Part shown: piece by piece, positions 1-7,286 of the stretch
Numbering within the stretch: the first letter of the stretch is position 1
How the letters are laid out: each line of letters opens with the position of its first letter
Origin: Methylomicrobium sp.
Lineage (GTDB): Bacteria; Pseudomonadota; Gammaproteobacteria; Methylococcales; Methylomonadaceae
Reading direction: 5' to 3'
Assembly: GCA_018333785.1 (NCBI GenBank)
Contig: JAGXSU010000192.1
Coordinates: 1 to 32,881 of the forward strand
Length of the DNA: 32,881 nt
Made by a program: the position numbers and the translations under genes
The notes under the pieces: model-generated
What the model was told of the DNA's origin: nothing
The model's input: only the letters and a program-made list of their open reading frames with translations
The model's database searches: none

Positions 1-218
1 TGCCGCGCTCTTTTTGCATCGTCCTCTGATGCTCCAGAAACGAGGGCGATTGCATAAAAAACACCGAAAATGCGCTCAGCGCGGCATCGACCATGGTGTA
101 TTTCTGGTAAACGCCACTTCCACTACGACCGTCGGGCAATGTTTCGAAAACTTGCCTGATTCGCTCGATCAAGCGGGATTGTGTGAATTGTTCTTTTGGG
201 TTAAATGGGTAAGCCATC
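1..218 (-). CDS. Transposase, N-terminal part (runs off the left edge)
   Basis: The minus strand is open from an ATG at 218 to the window edge (72 codons). The protein begins MAYPFNPKEQ and contains ETLPDGRSG, QKYTMVDAAL and AFSVFFMQSPSFLEHQR. The last block is nearly the same as AFSVFFTQSPSFLDYQR in the partial gene at the right edge (32682-32881), so the two belong to one transposase family. I infer a DDE-type IS transposase from memory of similar proteins; the catalytic core lies outside the window, so the IS family is not assigned. It is read away from hipBA and belongs to the accessory region left of the tRNA-His scar. An ORF on the opposite strand here is a shadow. Confidence 0.72.
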
Positions 219-241
219 GTCCGTGCAGGGATATGAAAAAA

Positions 242-379
242 TCACCACAGTTTACCAGCATTGGCTAAATTGAGAATTGCTGCGTCGATATACTCACGCT
301 TGACTTCGGAAGTCAGTTCGCTTTGCAAGTATTCTGCTTCGGTCAGGAAAATACTCTCAGGTTGATGAGAGTGTGTCAT
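242..379 (-). pseudogene. Truncated Uma2-family (DUF820) gene, N-terminus only
   Basis: A 45-codon minus-strand ORF begins MTHSHQPESIFLTEAEYL and continues to SEVKREYID. This is the usual N-terminus of Uma2/DUF820 proteins: a short lead, an (L)T.EEYL motif, then E.K.EYIDG. At the point where family members continue G.VYAM, this ORF instead reads AAILNLANAGKLW and stops. The rest of the domain, including the nuclease residues, is absent. The stop lies 24 bp from the start codon of the transposase at 1-218, so truncation by that IS is the simplest reading. It could still be expressed as a short peptide, but no function is expected. An intact relative lies at 6683-7258. Confidence 0.5.
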
Positions 380-849
380 CGTATTGTGCTCCGGTTGTTC
401 AGTCTGTTTTATGATAGCACGCCTCTAATGTCCTCATATCGTCATTAAAAAATACCGGTAGCAACCCGGAAATTGCTTAATAAACCGTCTTAAAGAACTC
501 GAATGCATAGCCGTTAACAATACTCACCAGTACGCCAAATAGCATTTGCAATGGGTGGATGGGGAAGCTTACCGTTGCATGGCGGCTTATAAACAGTGCA
601 ACAGATCGCGTTTTGCGAATGTCACAAGCCGCAGAGGCATCAAATCGGGCTTACCTGACCTCACTGCGGTACTTTGGTCATCGTACCAGCAATGCCGTTA
701 TTCCATTTCATAGCCTCGTCCTTGCACTTTTTGTCTATCGCCTTCGCTCTTTCGCCACACTCGATGCTGGCAGCAGCCATGACATCCGGTCTCATCCGAT
801 CGCCATCGGGTTTACTTCCATCCTCGATGGCATCGGGAAAGCCACGGGT
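380..849. other. Intergenic region with no convincing gene
   Basis: About 470 bp between the broken Uma2 ORF and the end of hipA. The longest plus-strand ORF (559-870) has no recognisable motif and overlaps the hipA 3' end. On the minus strand there is a 45-codon ORF at 661-795 (begins MRPDVMAAAS, ends TMTKVPQ) and a roughly 55-codon frame between about 485 and 655 without a good start. None shows a family signature or a clear ribosome-binding site. The stretch probably holds decayed accessory DNA. Confidence 0.4.
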
Positions 850-2142
850 TTATTGATCTTTGGTGGTTGACTCTGATGTTTTATCTTTCAGTCTGGATTT
901 CATCTGCAATAACGAATGATAGATATATTTCTCAATAGTCTCAATCATCAGCCGCTCATCAGGCTTAACGGTGAGCTGTTGAAGCCTTTCCACGACGATC
1001 GGTAAAGCTGATTCGGTTCGCTTGATCAGGTCCGCCAAGACCTTACTGACAAATTGTGGTTTGGTATCGGTTTCAATAGCAAAACGATCCCAATGACGGG
1101 ACATCATCCAGCGCGGCCGATTTTCTCCGCCGATCTTGAAAGCGAACTTCTGACTCAGATTAGGATATACCGCTGTGCAAACCAGGTCGTAAAAGGGGGC
1201 TAGTTTCGTGCTCTCTCCGATACTCATCAGTGATAAATTTTTTGCATGACCATCCATGTTTCCAACCAGAACATTAAACACCACCCATTCAATCAAGCGT
1301 TTTTTGGCTAGCGCTGGTTGTGCGCTGCGCTCTATTACGGCTTTAAAGCAGGCTTGTAAAGAGGGGCCGCCTTCAGATTCATATTTCTTGCTGGAGGGAA
1401 TTCCCAGCACCTGGCAAAGATCATTCTGGTGCAGGCGACGTAATAGACCATTTCGGCCAATCTCTCTGTCGTAGCGAGTGACAATAACTGCGCCCAACTC
1501 AGACGCATAGCGTACCTCGGCAACGTCAAGCTTCACCTCTCTGGCAAGCATCATGATCATGGCTTCATTGATCGCGGTATTGGGCACATCACCGCGATGG
1601 CTTATGGAGGGTTTAATGATGTGACTGGACGGCGAGGCTCCAAGAGGGATTGACAGTGCGCCTTTTGCGTCTATCAATACGGTCATCTTGTCTTGGGCTC
1701 CAGACAAAGACATTCTGGCTTGCTCTCCTGTAATATCAAGCGGAATACCTCTTGACCGGTCAAACCATTGCAGAATCACATCAGCTGTTACCGGTAAATA
1801 GTGTGGCTCGTCGGATGGACACATCCCGTCAGGAAGTAGCGAAAATGCTCCGGCGGTATCGCCACCGAAACGCTCAAGCAGTCCAAATATATTAGTGGGT
1901 GAAATATGCACGGCCTTGCTAATAAAGTTGAGGACATCCCCTTCTGGTAACAGGTTCTCAAAAAAGGATGTTACCTGCTCACCCTGAAACTTTTGCTCGG
2001 AAAGAGGAATGTCCGGCGATAACGGTGTTGCGGCTTCATGTGTCAACCAGCTATGCGCATAGACGAAGATCATGCCGGTCGCATCCCCTGCACTCAAGTG
2101 TCCAACCAGGATATTACCCGCATAAACATTTAATCGCTGCAT
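850..2142 (-). CDS. hipA: HipA-type serine/threonine kinase toxin
   Basis: HipA toxins phosphorylate a cytoplasmic target, glutamyl-tRNA synthetase in E. coli, and so cause growth arrest or persistence. The protein (430 aa from the ATG at 2142) has the family architecture. An N-terminal couple_hipA segment (about 1-105, with the LLPEG motif near 65) is followed by the SLSGAQDKM nucleotide-binding loop near 147-153. LHQND is near 237-241, the catalytic loop GNMDGHAKN has Asp at about 297, and APFYDL carries the metal-binding Asp at about 319. All key residues are present, so it looks active. A GTG one codon upstream is possible, but the ATG overlaps the hipB stop as TGATG, which fits translational coupling. 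Its true target is not known from sequence. Confidence 0.93.
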   Translation of the reverse strand: MQRLNVYAGNILVGHLSAGDATGMIFVYAHSWLTHEAATPLSPDIPLSEQKFQGEQVTSFFENLLPEGDVLNFISKAVHISPTNIFGLLERFGGDTAGAFSLLPDGMCPSDEPHYLPVTADVILQWFDRSRGIPLDITGEQARMSLSGAQDKMTVLIDAKGALSIPLGASPSSHIIKPSISHRGDVPNTAINEAMIMMLAREVKLDVAEVRYASELGAVIVTRYDREIGRNGLLRRLHQNDLCQVLGIPSSKKYESEGGPSLQACFKAVIERSAQPALAKKRLIEWVVFNVLVGNMDGHAKNLSLMSIGESTKLAPFYDLVCTAVYPNLSQKFAFKIGGENRPRWMMSRHWDRFAIETDTKPQFVSKVLADLIKRTESALPIVVERLQQLTVKPDERLMIETIEKYIYHSLLQMKSRLKDKTSESTTKDQ

Positions 2143-2378
2143 CACTTGCGTTCCACGATCACCACATCAAGGCCAAGCAAATCTAAAATGTGCATGACTT
2201 TATCAAACTGCACGGTGCCTTTGCCGTTCTCCAGGTCACTAATAAAGCGATTACCGGTCTGCGCGAGCCCGGCTAGATCGGCTTGCGTGAGTGCCTGCCT
2301 CTTTCTATAGCGCGCAGCAATACAGCCTACCTCTTTGGCTGATCTAATATTACCGGTCAGTAATTTTTCATTGTCCAT
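2142..2378 (-). CDS. hipB: HipB-type HTH antitoxin
   Basis: A 78-aa Cro/C1-type helix-turn-helix protein. The recognisable HTH region is RKRQALTQADLAGLAQTGNR followed by FISDLENGKGTV, and the tail ends LLGLDVVIVERK. Such antitoxins bind and inhibit HipA and repress their own operon. I prefer the ATG at 2378 (MDNEKLLTG) because a purine-rich GGGGTGG lies just upstream at about 2383-2389. The GTG at 2393 would also be in frame. It overlaps hipA by one base (TGATG). Two near-identical sites upstream (2398-2465) are likely its operators. Confidence 0.9.
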   Translation of the reverse strand: MDNEKLLTGNIRSAKEVGCIAARYRKRQALTQADLAGLAQTGNRFISDLENGKGTVQFDKVMHILDLLGLDVVIVERK

Positions 2379-2397
2379 TATCCACCCCGCCACTCTC

Positions 2398-2465
2398 TAT
2401 TCCCGATCGGTAATTATACATTATACGCTAATGGAGTGCTGCTTAACTATTCCCGTCCGGTATTT
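2398..2465 (-). promoter_or_regulatory. hipBA promoter with two operator-like repeats
   Basis: TATTCCCGATCGGTA starts at 2398 and TATTCCCGTCCGGTA at 2448, exactly 50 bp apart, about five helical turns. Each has an imperfect dyad (CCG..CGG). A good minus-strand -10 box (TATAAT, 2420-2425) lies between them. The outer repeat falls on the expected -35 position and the inner one near the expected start of transcription. HipB proteins repress through spaced palindromic operators, so these are probable HipB sites. This is inferred from position and repetition, not from a match to the E. coli HipB site. Confidence 0.6.
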
Positions 2466-2868
2466 TTATACACACAAATGCCCTGCACCGAAAAAAGTTT
2501 GGAAGCGCTTTAAATAAGGCGATTGTTAAATCACATTCAAACTTTTAATCTTTTCTGATCAGAATACGACTGCTTTATTAACACAGCTATTTTTATCCAT
2601 TGCATCAAAAAGTAAAGTTACAAGGATCCATCAACATCTTTGCCCGGTTGTCCTGAAAGTAAATTGACTTTTTGGAATATCGAAAAGTCCAAAAAACCTT
2701 GATAAGGTAAAAAAGACCGTAGTTTAAACAGTCAAAATTTAATACGCTTTTTGGATAAAAAACTACTGGTAAACAACAGTGTATATCTTGAAATTCGGTA
2801 AACAGATTTAGTAAATATACTGGTAAAAATTTAATATAACCAATTGATTTTAAATAATTGAAAACATA
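2466..2868. other. AT-rich intergenic region at the element end
   Basis: About 400 bp of clearly AT-rich DNA between the hipBA control region and the tRNA-His fragment. The only longer minus-strand ORF (2605-2910) starts inside the reverse complement of the tRNA fragment and has no family signature. No integrase gene is present here. Unusually AT-rich DNA directly inside an integration boundary fits the terminal segment of a mobile element. Confidence 0.45.
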
Positions 2869-2914
2869 ATTGTGATTCCGGTTGTCGCGGGTTCGAGCCC
2901 CGTCGCCCACCCCA
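2869..2914 (+). tRNA. 3' half of tRNA-His(GTG), probable attachment-site scar
   Basis: The sequence runs from the anticodon loop (TTGTGAT, 2870-2876; anticodon GTG at 2872-2874) through the 3' anticodon stem TCCGG. It continues with the variable loop TTGTC, a five-pair T stem GCGGG/CCCGT around the TTCGAGC loop (2887-2903), the acceptor strand CGCCCAC (2904-2910) and the histidine-specific discriminator C2911, then CCA. The 5' half (acceptor, D arm, 5' anticodon stem) is absent: upstream is AT-rich DNA that cannot pair. It is therefore not a functional tRNA. A tRNA 3' half cut at the anticodon loop is the classic identity block left by a tyrosine-integrase element. The orientation places the element to the left and chromosome to the right. 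Confidence 0.8.
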
Positions 2915-3011
2915 CCAAATCGATACTTCCGTTTTTTCTCCGAAGATTAATCGTGCTTAAAATCTATCGCCCCTGACAGCACCGATCACTTAATCAAACT
3001 GCTTATCAACC

Positions 3012-3731
3012 TCAGTCCGAGAGATAATACTCAACCGTGGATACGACACGAATCTTTTTGATATGGGGATTGTTGGTATCTCTAGGCTCTATGGAAAACT
3101 GACCTTGCGATGCCTGCTTGATTTTACCTAATTGACTGCTTGAATCTTCTGCAAACTTTTGCGCAACTTCTCTGGCTTTGGTTGTTGCTTCCTGAATCAT
3201 TTCCGGTTTGACTTGATTAAGCTGCGAATAGATATATTCAGTTTGATTTTGAAATCCTCCGGCACTGAATACTATGCCTTGTTTTCCCAAATTCCCTAGC
3301 CCATTCATGAGTGACCTTATCAAAGTCACGTTATTTGAATAGACGGTTACCGCCTGCTGAGCCGAATATCTGAACTCGGCCTTGGCAGAATCACCATAAC
3401 TTTGCGCCGATTTATCAGTAATAGCAGGGGTTGATATCGATATTTCGGCATCGCTGATACCGGCTTTGTTTAGATATTCCCGGATCTTTTGGGTACTGAT
3501 TTCCAGAGAAACATACAGTTTTTCGAGTTCGTTTCCGGCTTCAGTGAATTGAATCGGCCAGATGACAATATCGGCCGGATACTCTCGCTCAGAAAGTCCT
3601 TTAACGGTGACGGTACGTTCGTATTCCTTAAATTTAATAGCGGCGCTGCCCAGCAAATAACCCAAGGCCGACAAACCCAAAAAAATAAATAAGCCTAAAA
3701 CCAATGCACTGACATTTTTGATCTGATACAT
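3012..3731 (-). CDS. SIMPL (DUF541) domain protein
   Basis: A 239-aa protein with one N-terminal membrane segment (about 7-30, VSALVLGLFIFLGLSALGYL), probably an uncleaved anchor or signal peptide. It is followed by a periplasmic SIMPL/DUF541 domain beginning ERTVTVKGLSEREYPADIV and ending VVSTVEYYL. Family members are envelope proteins of poorly defined function; E. coli YggE is linked to oxidative stress. It stands alone on the minus strand, just right of the tRNA-His scar, and is probably the first resident chromosomal gene there. Confidence 0.82.
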   Translation of the reverse strand: MYQIKNVSALVLGLFIFLGLSALGYLLGSAAIKFKEYERTVTVKGLSEREYPADIVIWPIQFTEAGNELEKLYVSLEISTQKIREYLNKAGISDAEISISTPAITDKSAQSYGDSAKAEFRYSAQQAVTVYSNNVTLIRSLMNGLGNLGKQGIVFSAGGFQNQTEYIYSQLNQVKPEMIQEATTKAREVAQKFAEDSSSQLGKIKQASQGQFSIEPRDTNNPHIKKIRVVSTVEYYLSD

Positions 3732-4086
3732 ATTGAATGACTCTGACTAGGGGTTGATTACTGATTAATATGCCGGACTACTTTATCTTAAAATTCACTT
3801 TTTTGCGCTGCTGCAAATAACTTCTGACATTTCAAAACCAGCGATGGTATCCATCAGGATATCCACTTTTTGATAGTTGTAAGTAGTCGTACGGATTTTT
3901 TTTTGCATGATTATATGGTCCAATTTCAGCACAAGGGGATACCCTCGCAGGGGTTGATAAACTCAAACTTCAGACCAGGAACACAGGGAATCAGGCGAGG
4001 AAAAGGCCGCTTAACTTTAGCGCAACCTCCCCCTGAGCATAAGCGCATCTCGCTTTTTGCTGCCTTTAATCCAGAGGAGGCACGTT
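3732..4086. other. Intergenic region, nothing recognised
   Basis: About 355 bp upstream of both the SIMPL gene (minus strand) and the small hypothetical gene at 4087 (plus strand). A plus-strand ORF at 3870-4103 is proline- and arginine-rich with no motif, and overlaps the better-supported start at 4087. Promoters of the two divergent genes should lie here, but no convincing boxes stand out. Confidence 0.4.
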
Positions 4087-4407
4087 ATGGACTCGTATTA
4101 TGATTATTTCGAAATTGCCAATGTCATTCATGATTTCTGGCTTCTTGATGCCGAGTCATATCAGAAAAAGTACCACACCAGCCAAGGCAAACCCTTGACT
4201 CCCGGCTTTTATGTCGTCAACTGGCCGGAAACCATCCGCGATAGACGCTTTAACGAACACGCCGAGTTTCACGGCCCTTTTAAATCACGAAAGGAAGCCC
4301 AGGCTACCCTTGAATGGATGAACAAGGAATATCGCCACTTTCTTAATCGCCTTAAGGCTAACCACAGCCGCTGCAGAGCGCAACTTCAAAGCATGGTTAC
4401 ACAGTGA
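4087..4407 (+). CDS. Small hypothetical protein
   Basis: A 106-aa soluble protein beginning MDSYYDYFEIANVIHDFWLL and rich in aromatic and charged residues. Its centre has a PGFYVVNW block and then FHGPFKSRKEAQATLEWM, which resembles the 'GP(F/Y).t..eA' pattern of short wrapped-strand domains. I do not recognise a named family. The start at 4087 is chosen because a strong ribosome-binding site (AGAGGAGG, 4073-4080) lies seven bases upstream. The longer in-frame start at 4057 would ignore it. The gene is isolated and is followed by a strong hairpin at 4459-4489. Confidence 0.65.
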   Translation: MDSYYDYFEIANVIHDFWLLDAESYQKKYHTSQGKPLTPGFYVVNWPETIRDRRFNEHAEFHGPFKSRKEAQATLEWMNKEYRHFLNRLKANHSRCRAQLQSMVTQ

Positions 4408-4458
4408 ACCGAAGCACTCAGTCATGCTTATTTCGCCGGCCAATACAGGTGTTCCGCT

Positions 4459-4499
4459 CGTCCTGAGCCCTTCGGCAATGCTCAGGACGAACGATTTTT
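4459..4499 (+). repeat. REP-like hairpin with T tract
   Basis: CGTCCTGAGC (4459-4468) pairs with GCTCAGGACG (4480-4489) around an 11-nt loop, and a T-rich tract (ATTTTTC) follows. The stem resembles the widespread TCGTCCTGAGC...GCTCAGGACGA interspersed repeat seen in many proteobacteria. Its position after the gene ending at 4407 means it may also act as a terminator. Confidence 0.6.
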
Positions 4500-4589
4500 C
4501 TTAAAACTCTGCGTCACCGGCTACGCGCAATTAAAGCCTATCAATTCAGAGCGCGCAAAGCTTCATTCAAACAAACAGGACTGACCTTT

Positions 4590-6053
4590 TTAACGCTTTC
4601 CGCCCAATAAAGAACCCATTAAACCGCGAACAATTTGGCGGCCTAACTGCGACCCTATCGTCCGGACAGCACTCTTGACCAGAGCTTCTCCGACACTTTG
4701 CCGGTTAGATGACACCGAACGCGGAGCAGACACTTTGGCTGTATCGCGTCTGACTTGATCTTGAAAATCCTGCTGTTCGGCTTTTTGTTTTAACAATTCA
4801 TAAGCCGACTCACGATCGACTTCCTCATCGTATCGCCCTTTGTAAGGCGACCGGCCAATCAATTCAACCCGTTGTTCAGGCGTGAGAGGACCGATTTGTG
4901 ATTCGGGTGGCTTAATCAAAATACGCTCGACGGGCGTTGGACTCCCATCTTTATTCAAAACCGAAACCAGCGCTTCTCCTGTTTTTAACTCCTGTAAAGC
5001 AGTTTCGACGTCAATCGCAGGATTCGCTCTGAACGTTTCCGAAACACTTTTAAGCACCTTCCGGTCAGCCGGAGTAAAGGCCCTGATCGCATGTTGAACT
5101 TTCAACCCCATCTGACCCAGTATCGGGCCCGGAATATCCAATGGACTTTGGCTGATAAAATAGACGCCGACACCTTTGGATCGAATCAATCTGACGATTT
5201 GCTCAATTTTATCAACAAGCACTTTAGGTGCCTCTTTGAACAGCAAATGCGCCTCATCAAAAAATAAGACCAACTTCGGCCGGTCGCCATCCCCCACTTC
5301 AGGCAGGGTTTCAAACAACTCGGAAAGCATCCATAACAAAAAAGTCGCGTAGAGCCGGGGGGATTTATGGGTAAGTTCAGTTGCATCAAGAATACTGATG
5401 ACACCATTTCCTGAGAAATCAGTTTTACAAAAATCATCGACTTGAACGGCCGGTTCTGCAAAAAAATGCTCCGCACCCTGCTCGGCCAATACTAAAAGCC
5501 GCCTTTGGATGGAACCAATACTGGCAGGTGCTAAATTGCCGTATTCTTTGGATAGAGAGGATGCATTTTCGTCCATCCACGTCAGTAAAGATCTCAAATC
5601 TTTAAGATCCAATAACAACAACCCCTCATCATCGGCTATTTTGAAACAGCTGTAGATGACACCGGTTTGTGTTTCATTTAATTCCAGCAGATTGCTGAGC
5701 AGCAATGGCCCCAGATCTGACAACGTGGTTCTGACCGGATGGCCGTTTTTTCCGAAAATATCCCAAAAAACGGTGGGATTACCTCGAAATTGAAAATCCT
5801 GTATACCCATCAAGGCCAATCGTTCGGTAATTTTGTCATGAGCTTTGCCCGGATTGGCAATCCCCGATAAATCACCTTTGATATCGGCTAAAAAAACCGG
5901 AACACCGAGCTTTGAAAAACCCTCAGCCAGAACTTGCAAGGTCACTGTTTTGCCCGTACCTGTTGCGCCGGCAATAACACCATGACGGTTCGCAATCGCT
6001 GCATCCATAATGACCTGAATTCCCTGGGTGCCTCCAATAAATAATGTCTTCAT
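4590..6053 (-). CDS. yjgR: HerA-like ATPase of the DUF853 (YjgR) family
   Basis: A 487-aa cytoplasmic P-loop ATPase. Walker A is GATGTGKT (29-36), Walker B is the hydrophobic run ending LFFDEAHLLF, and VGVYFISQSP is a sensor-like motif after it. FLADIKGDLSG near 55-65 is typical of the DUF853/YjgR family, which is related to HerA and FtsK DNA translocases. The C-terminus is basic and low in complexity, ending GSLLGGKR. Length matches the family (about 500 aa). The exact function is not established. It stands alone, upstream and divergent of ycgN. Confidence 0.88.
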   Translation of the reverse strand: MKTLFIGGTQGIQVIMDAAIANRHGVIAGATGTGKTVTLQVLAEGFSKLGVPVFLADIKGDLSGIANPGKAHDKITERLALMGIQDFQFRGNPTVFWDIFGKNGHPVRTTLSDLGPLLLSNLLELNETQTGVIYSCFKIADDEGLLLLDLKDLRSLLTWMDENASSLSKEYGNLAPASIGSIQRRLLVLAEQGAEHFFAEPAVQVDDFCKTDFSGNGVISILDATELTHKSPRLYATFLLWMLSELFETLPEVGDGDRPKLVLFFDEAHLLFKEAPKVLVDKIEQIVRLIRSKGVGVYFISQSPLDIPGPILGQMGLKVQHAIRAFTPADRKVLKSVSETFRANPAIDVETALQELKTGEALVSVLNKDGSPTPVERILIKPPESQIGPLTPEQRVELIGRSPYKGRYDEEVDRESAYELLKQKAEQQDFQDQVRRDTAKVSAPRSVSSNRQSVGEALVKSAVRTIGSQLGRQIVRGLMGSLLGGKR

Positions 6054-6206
6054 AGCCTCTCTTTTCCTATGCTAAACTCGAATCGTTGTTAATGCTAACA
6101 CATCACTCCTATCGGCCCAACCCTCGCCAAGCTGACCTATTTTGTAATGCTAGAATCCGTCTTGACAGCTTGAAATTCCTTCAACCAACAGCTCTTCAAT
6201 CAGCAC

Positions 6207-6644
6207 ATGAACTTCTGGGAAACTAAAAAATTAGCCGACATGAACCTGCAGGAATGGGAATCATTGTGCGATGGTTGTGGCCGCTGCTGCCTTAACAAAC
6301 TCGAAGATGAAGACACCGGCACTATTTATTTCACCAATGCGGCCTGTAAACTTCTGGATTTAACAAGCTGCCGTTGCAGCCGCTACGAGACTCGTTTGCA
6401 GTGGGTGCCCGAATGTATGGACCTTAAAGGCAGCAATTTGCAAAAAGCCCTGAACTGGCTGCCATCGACCTGCGCTTACCGCTTATTGGCAGAAGGCAAA
6501 GAACTTTTCGACTGGCATCCCTTGGTATCGGGTAACGCGGAGAGCGTGATGACAGCCGGTATTTCGATCAGAGATTATGCTATTTCAGAAACGGAAGTGG
6601 ATGAGGCTGATCTGGAAGATCACATCATTGAAGATTTCGATTGA
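6207..6644 (+). CDS. ycgN: YcgN/YkgJ family cysteine-cluster protein (UPF0260)
   Basis: A 145-aa protein beginning MNFWETKKLADMNLQEWESL, very close to the usual UPF0260 start. The cysteine cluster LCDGCGRCCLNKL (21-33) matches the CxxCxxCC signature. More conserved cysteines follow (C47, CRCSRYE, PECMDL, STCAYRL). Such clusters are thought to bind zinc or an iron-sulfur centre. The role is unknown. Length is normal for the family. It is transcribed away from the yjgR homologue, with about 150 bp between the two starts. Confidence 0.9.
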   Translation: MNFWETKKLADMNLQEWESLCDGCGRCCLNKLEDEDTGTIYFTNAACKLLDLTSCRCSRYETRLQWVPECMDLKGSNLQKALNWLPSTCAYRLLAEGKELFDWHPLVSGNAESVMTAGISIRDYAISETEVDEADLEDHIIEDFD

Positions 6645-6682
6645 TTGACTGACTGACGCAAAAAGCAAACTTGCCAATTGAT

Positions 6683-7258
6683 TTAGCCAGTCTGCACGAC
6701 CGGCACCCAGAGATCGTTCATCGTCAAACTGACTTCGGCGAACGGAGGCGCATTAACCAGGTCATCATTTTGCCAGGTATGCTCCAAAAGCCAATGACCA
6801 TCCAACAACCGATAGACTTCCAGCGTTCGGGCATCAGGATCAACCAGCCACAACCATGACACTCCGTTTCGCGCATAAATGGGCATTTTAACCGCCCTGT
6901 CAATTCGGGCCGTTCCAGACGATAACACTTCACCAACCCAATCAGGCGCGCTACTGAAATACGCTTCTTCAGGCAAATCCGGCATTGTCTCTCTCCGCCA
7001 GCCGGCCAGATCAGGAACCAGAATATCTCGTCCCAAATGCAATTCAGGTTCGAACAGAATCCACCAACCACCGGGACCGCCACGACCTTGGTCATAAGCG
7101 GTGATCAACTCTCCGCCAACAATAGAAGAGGCTCTCGCATGCCGAGGCGCGGGACGCGGCTGGGTAATCAGTTGACCGTTTAAAATCTCACCGATGACAT
7201 GCTCAGGCAAATCAAACAAATCGTCGTAAGTTGCCGATCGGTAAGCCGGATCATTCAT
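6683..7258 (-). CDS. Uma2-family restriction endonuclease-like protein
   Basis: A 191-aa protein of the Uma2/DUF820 family. It has the typical order: YDDLFDLPEHVIGEILNGQL, PRPAPRHARASSIVGGEL, FEPELHLGRDILVPDLAGWR, PDWVGEVLS and the C-terminal MPIYARNGVSWLWLVDPDART. The PD-(D/E)xK-like residues, D of VPDLAGW and E of VGEVLS, are in place. Biochemical role is unclear; members often occur in mobile or expanded families. I chose the ATG at 7258 because AGGAGGC lies a few bases upstream. The longer ORF (to 7348) would run into lysS. It follows lysS by 28 bp and may be co-transcribed. Confidence 0.88.
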   Translation of the reverse strand: MNDPAYRSATYDDLFDLPEHVIGEILNGQLITQPRPAPRHARASSIVGGELITAYDQGRGGPGGWWILFEPELHLGRDILVPDLAGWRRETMPDLPEEAYFSSAPDWVGEVLSSGTARIDRAVKMPIYARNGVSWLWLVDPDARTLEVYRLLDGHWLLEHTWQNDDLVNAPPFAEVSLTMNDLWVPVVQTG

Positions 7259-7286
7259 CTTGCCTCCTGACGCTGAGTACAAAAGG

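Noticed and set aside
14-268. 84-codon plus-strand ORF at the left edge
   Set aside because: It is antisense to the transposase start, whose translation matches the family block seen at the right edge; the plus-strand product has no motif.
559-870. 103-codon plus-strand ORF upstream of the hipA end
   Set aside because: No family signature and no ribosome-binding site, and it overlaps the hipA 3' end on the other strand.
2605-2910. 101-codon minus-strand ORF beginning MGDGARTRDNRN
   Set aside because: Its first residues are the reverse complement of the tRNA-His fragment, a frequent source of false ORFs; the rest is AT-rich without motifs.
2869-2914. A functional tRNA-His gene
   Set aside because: The 5' acceptor strand, D arm and 5' anticodon stem are missing and the upstream sequence cannot pair with the 3' half.
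3870-4103. 77-codon plus-strand ORF
   Set aside because: No recognisable sequence, and it overlaps the better-supported gene at 4087 that has a strong ribosome-binding site.
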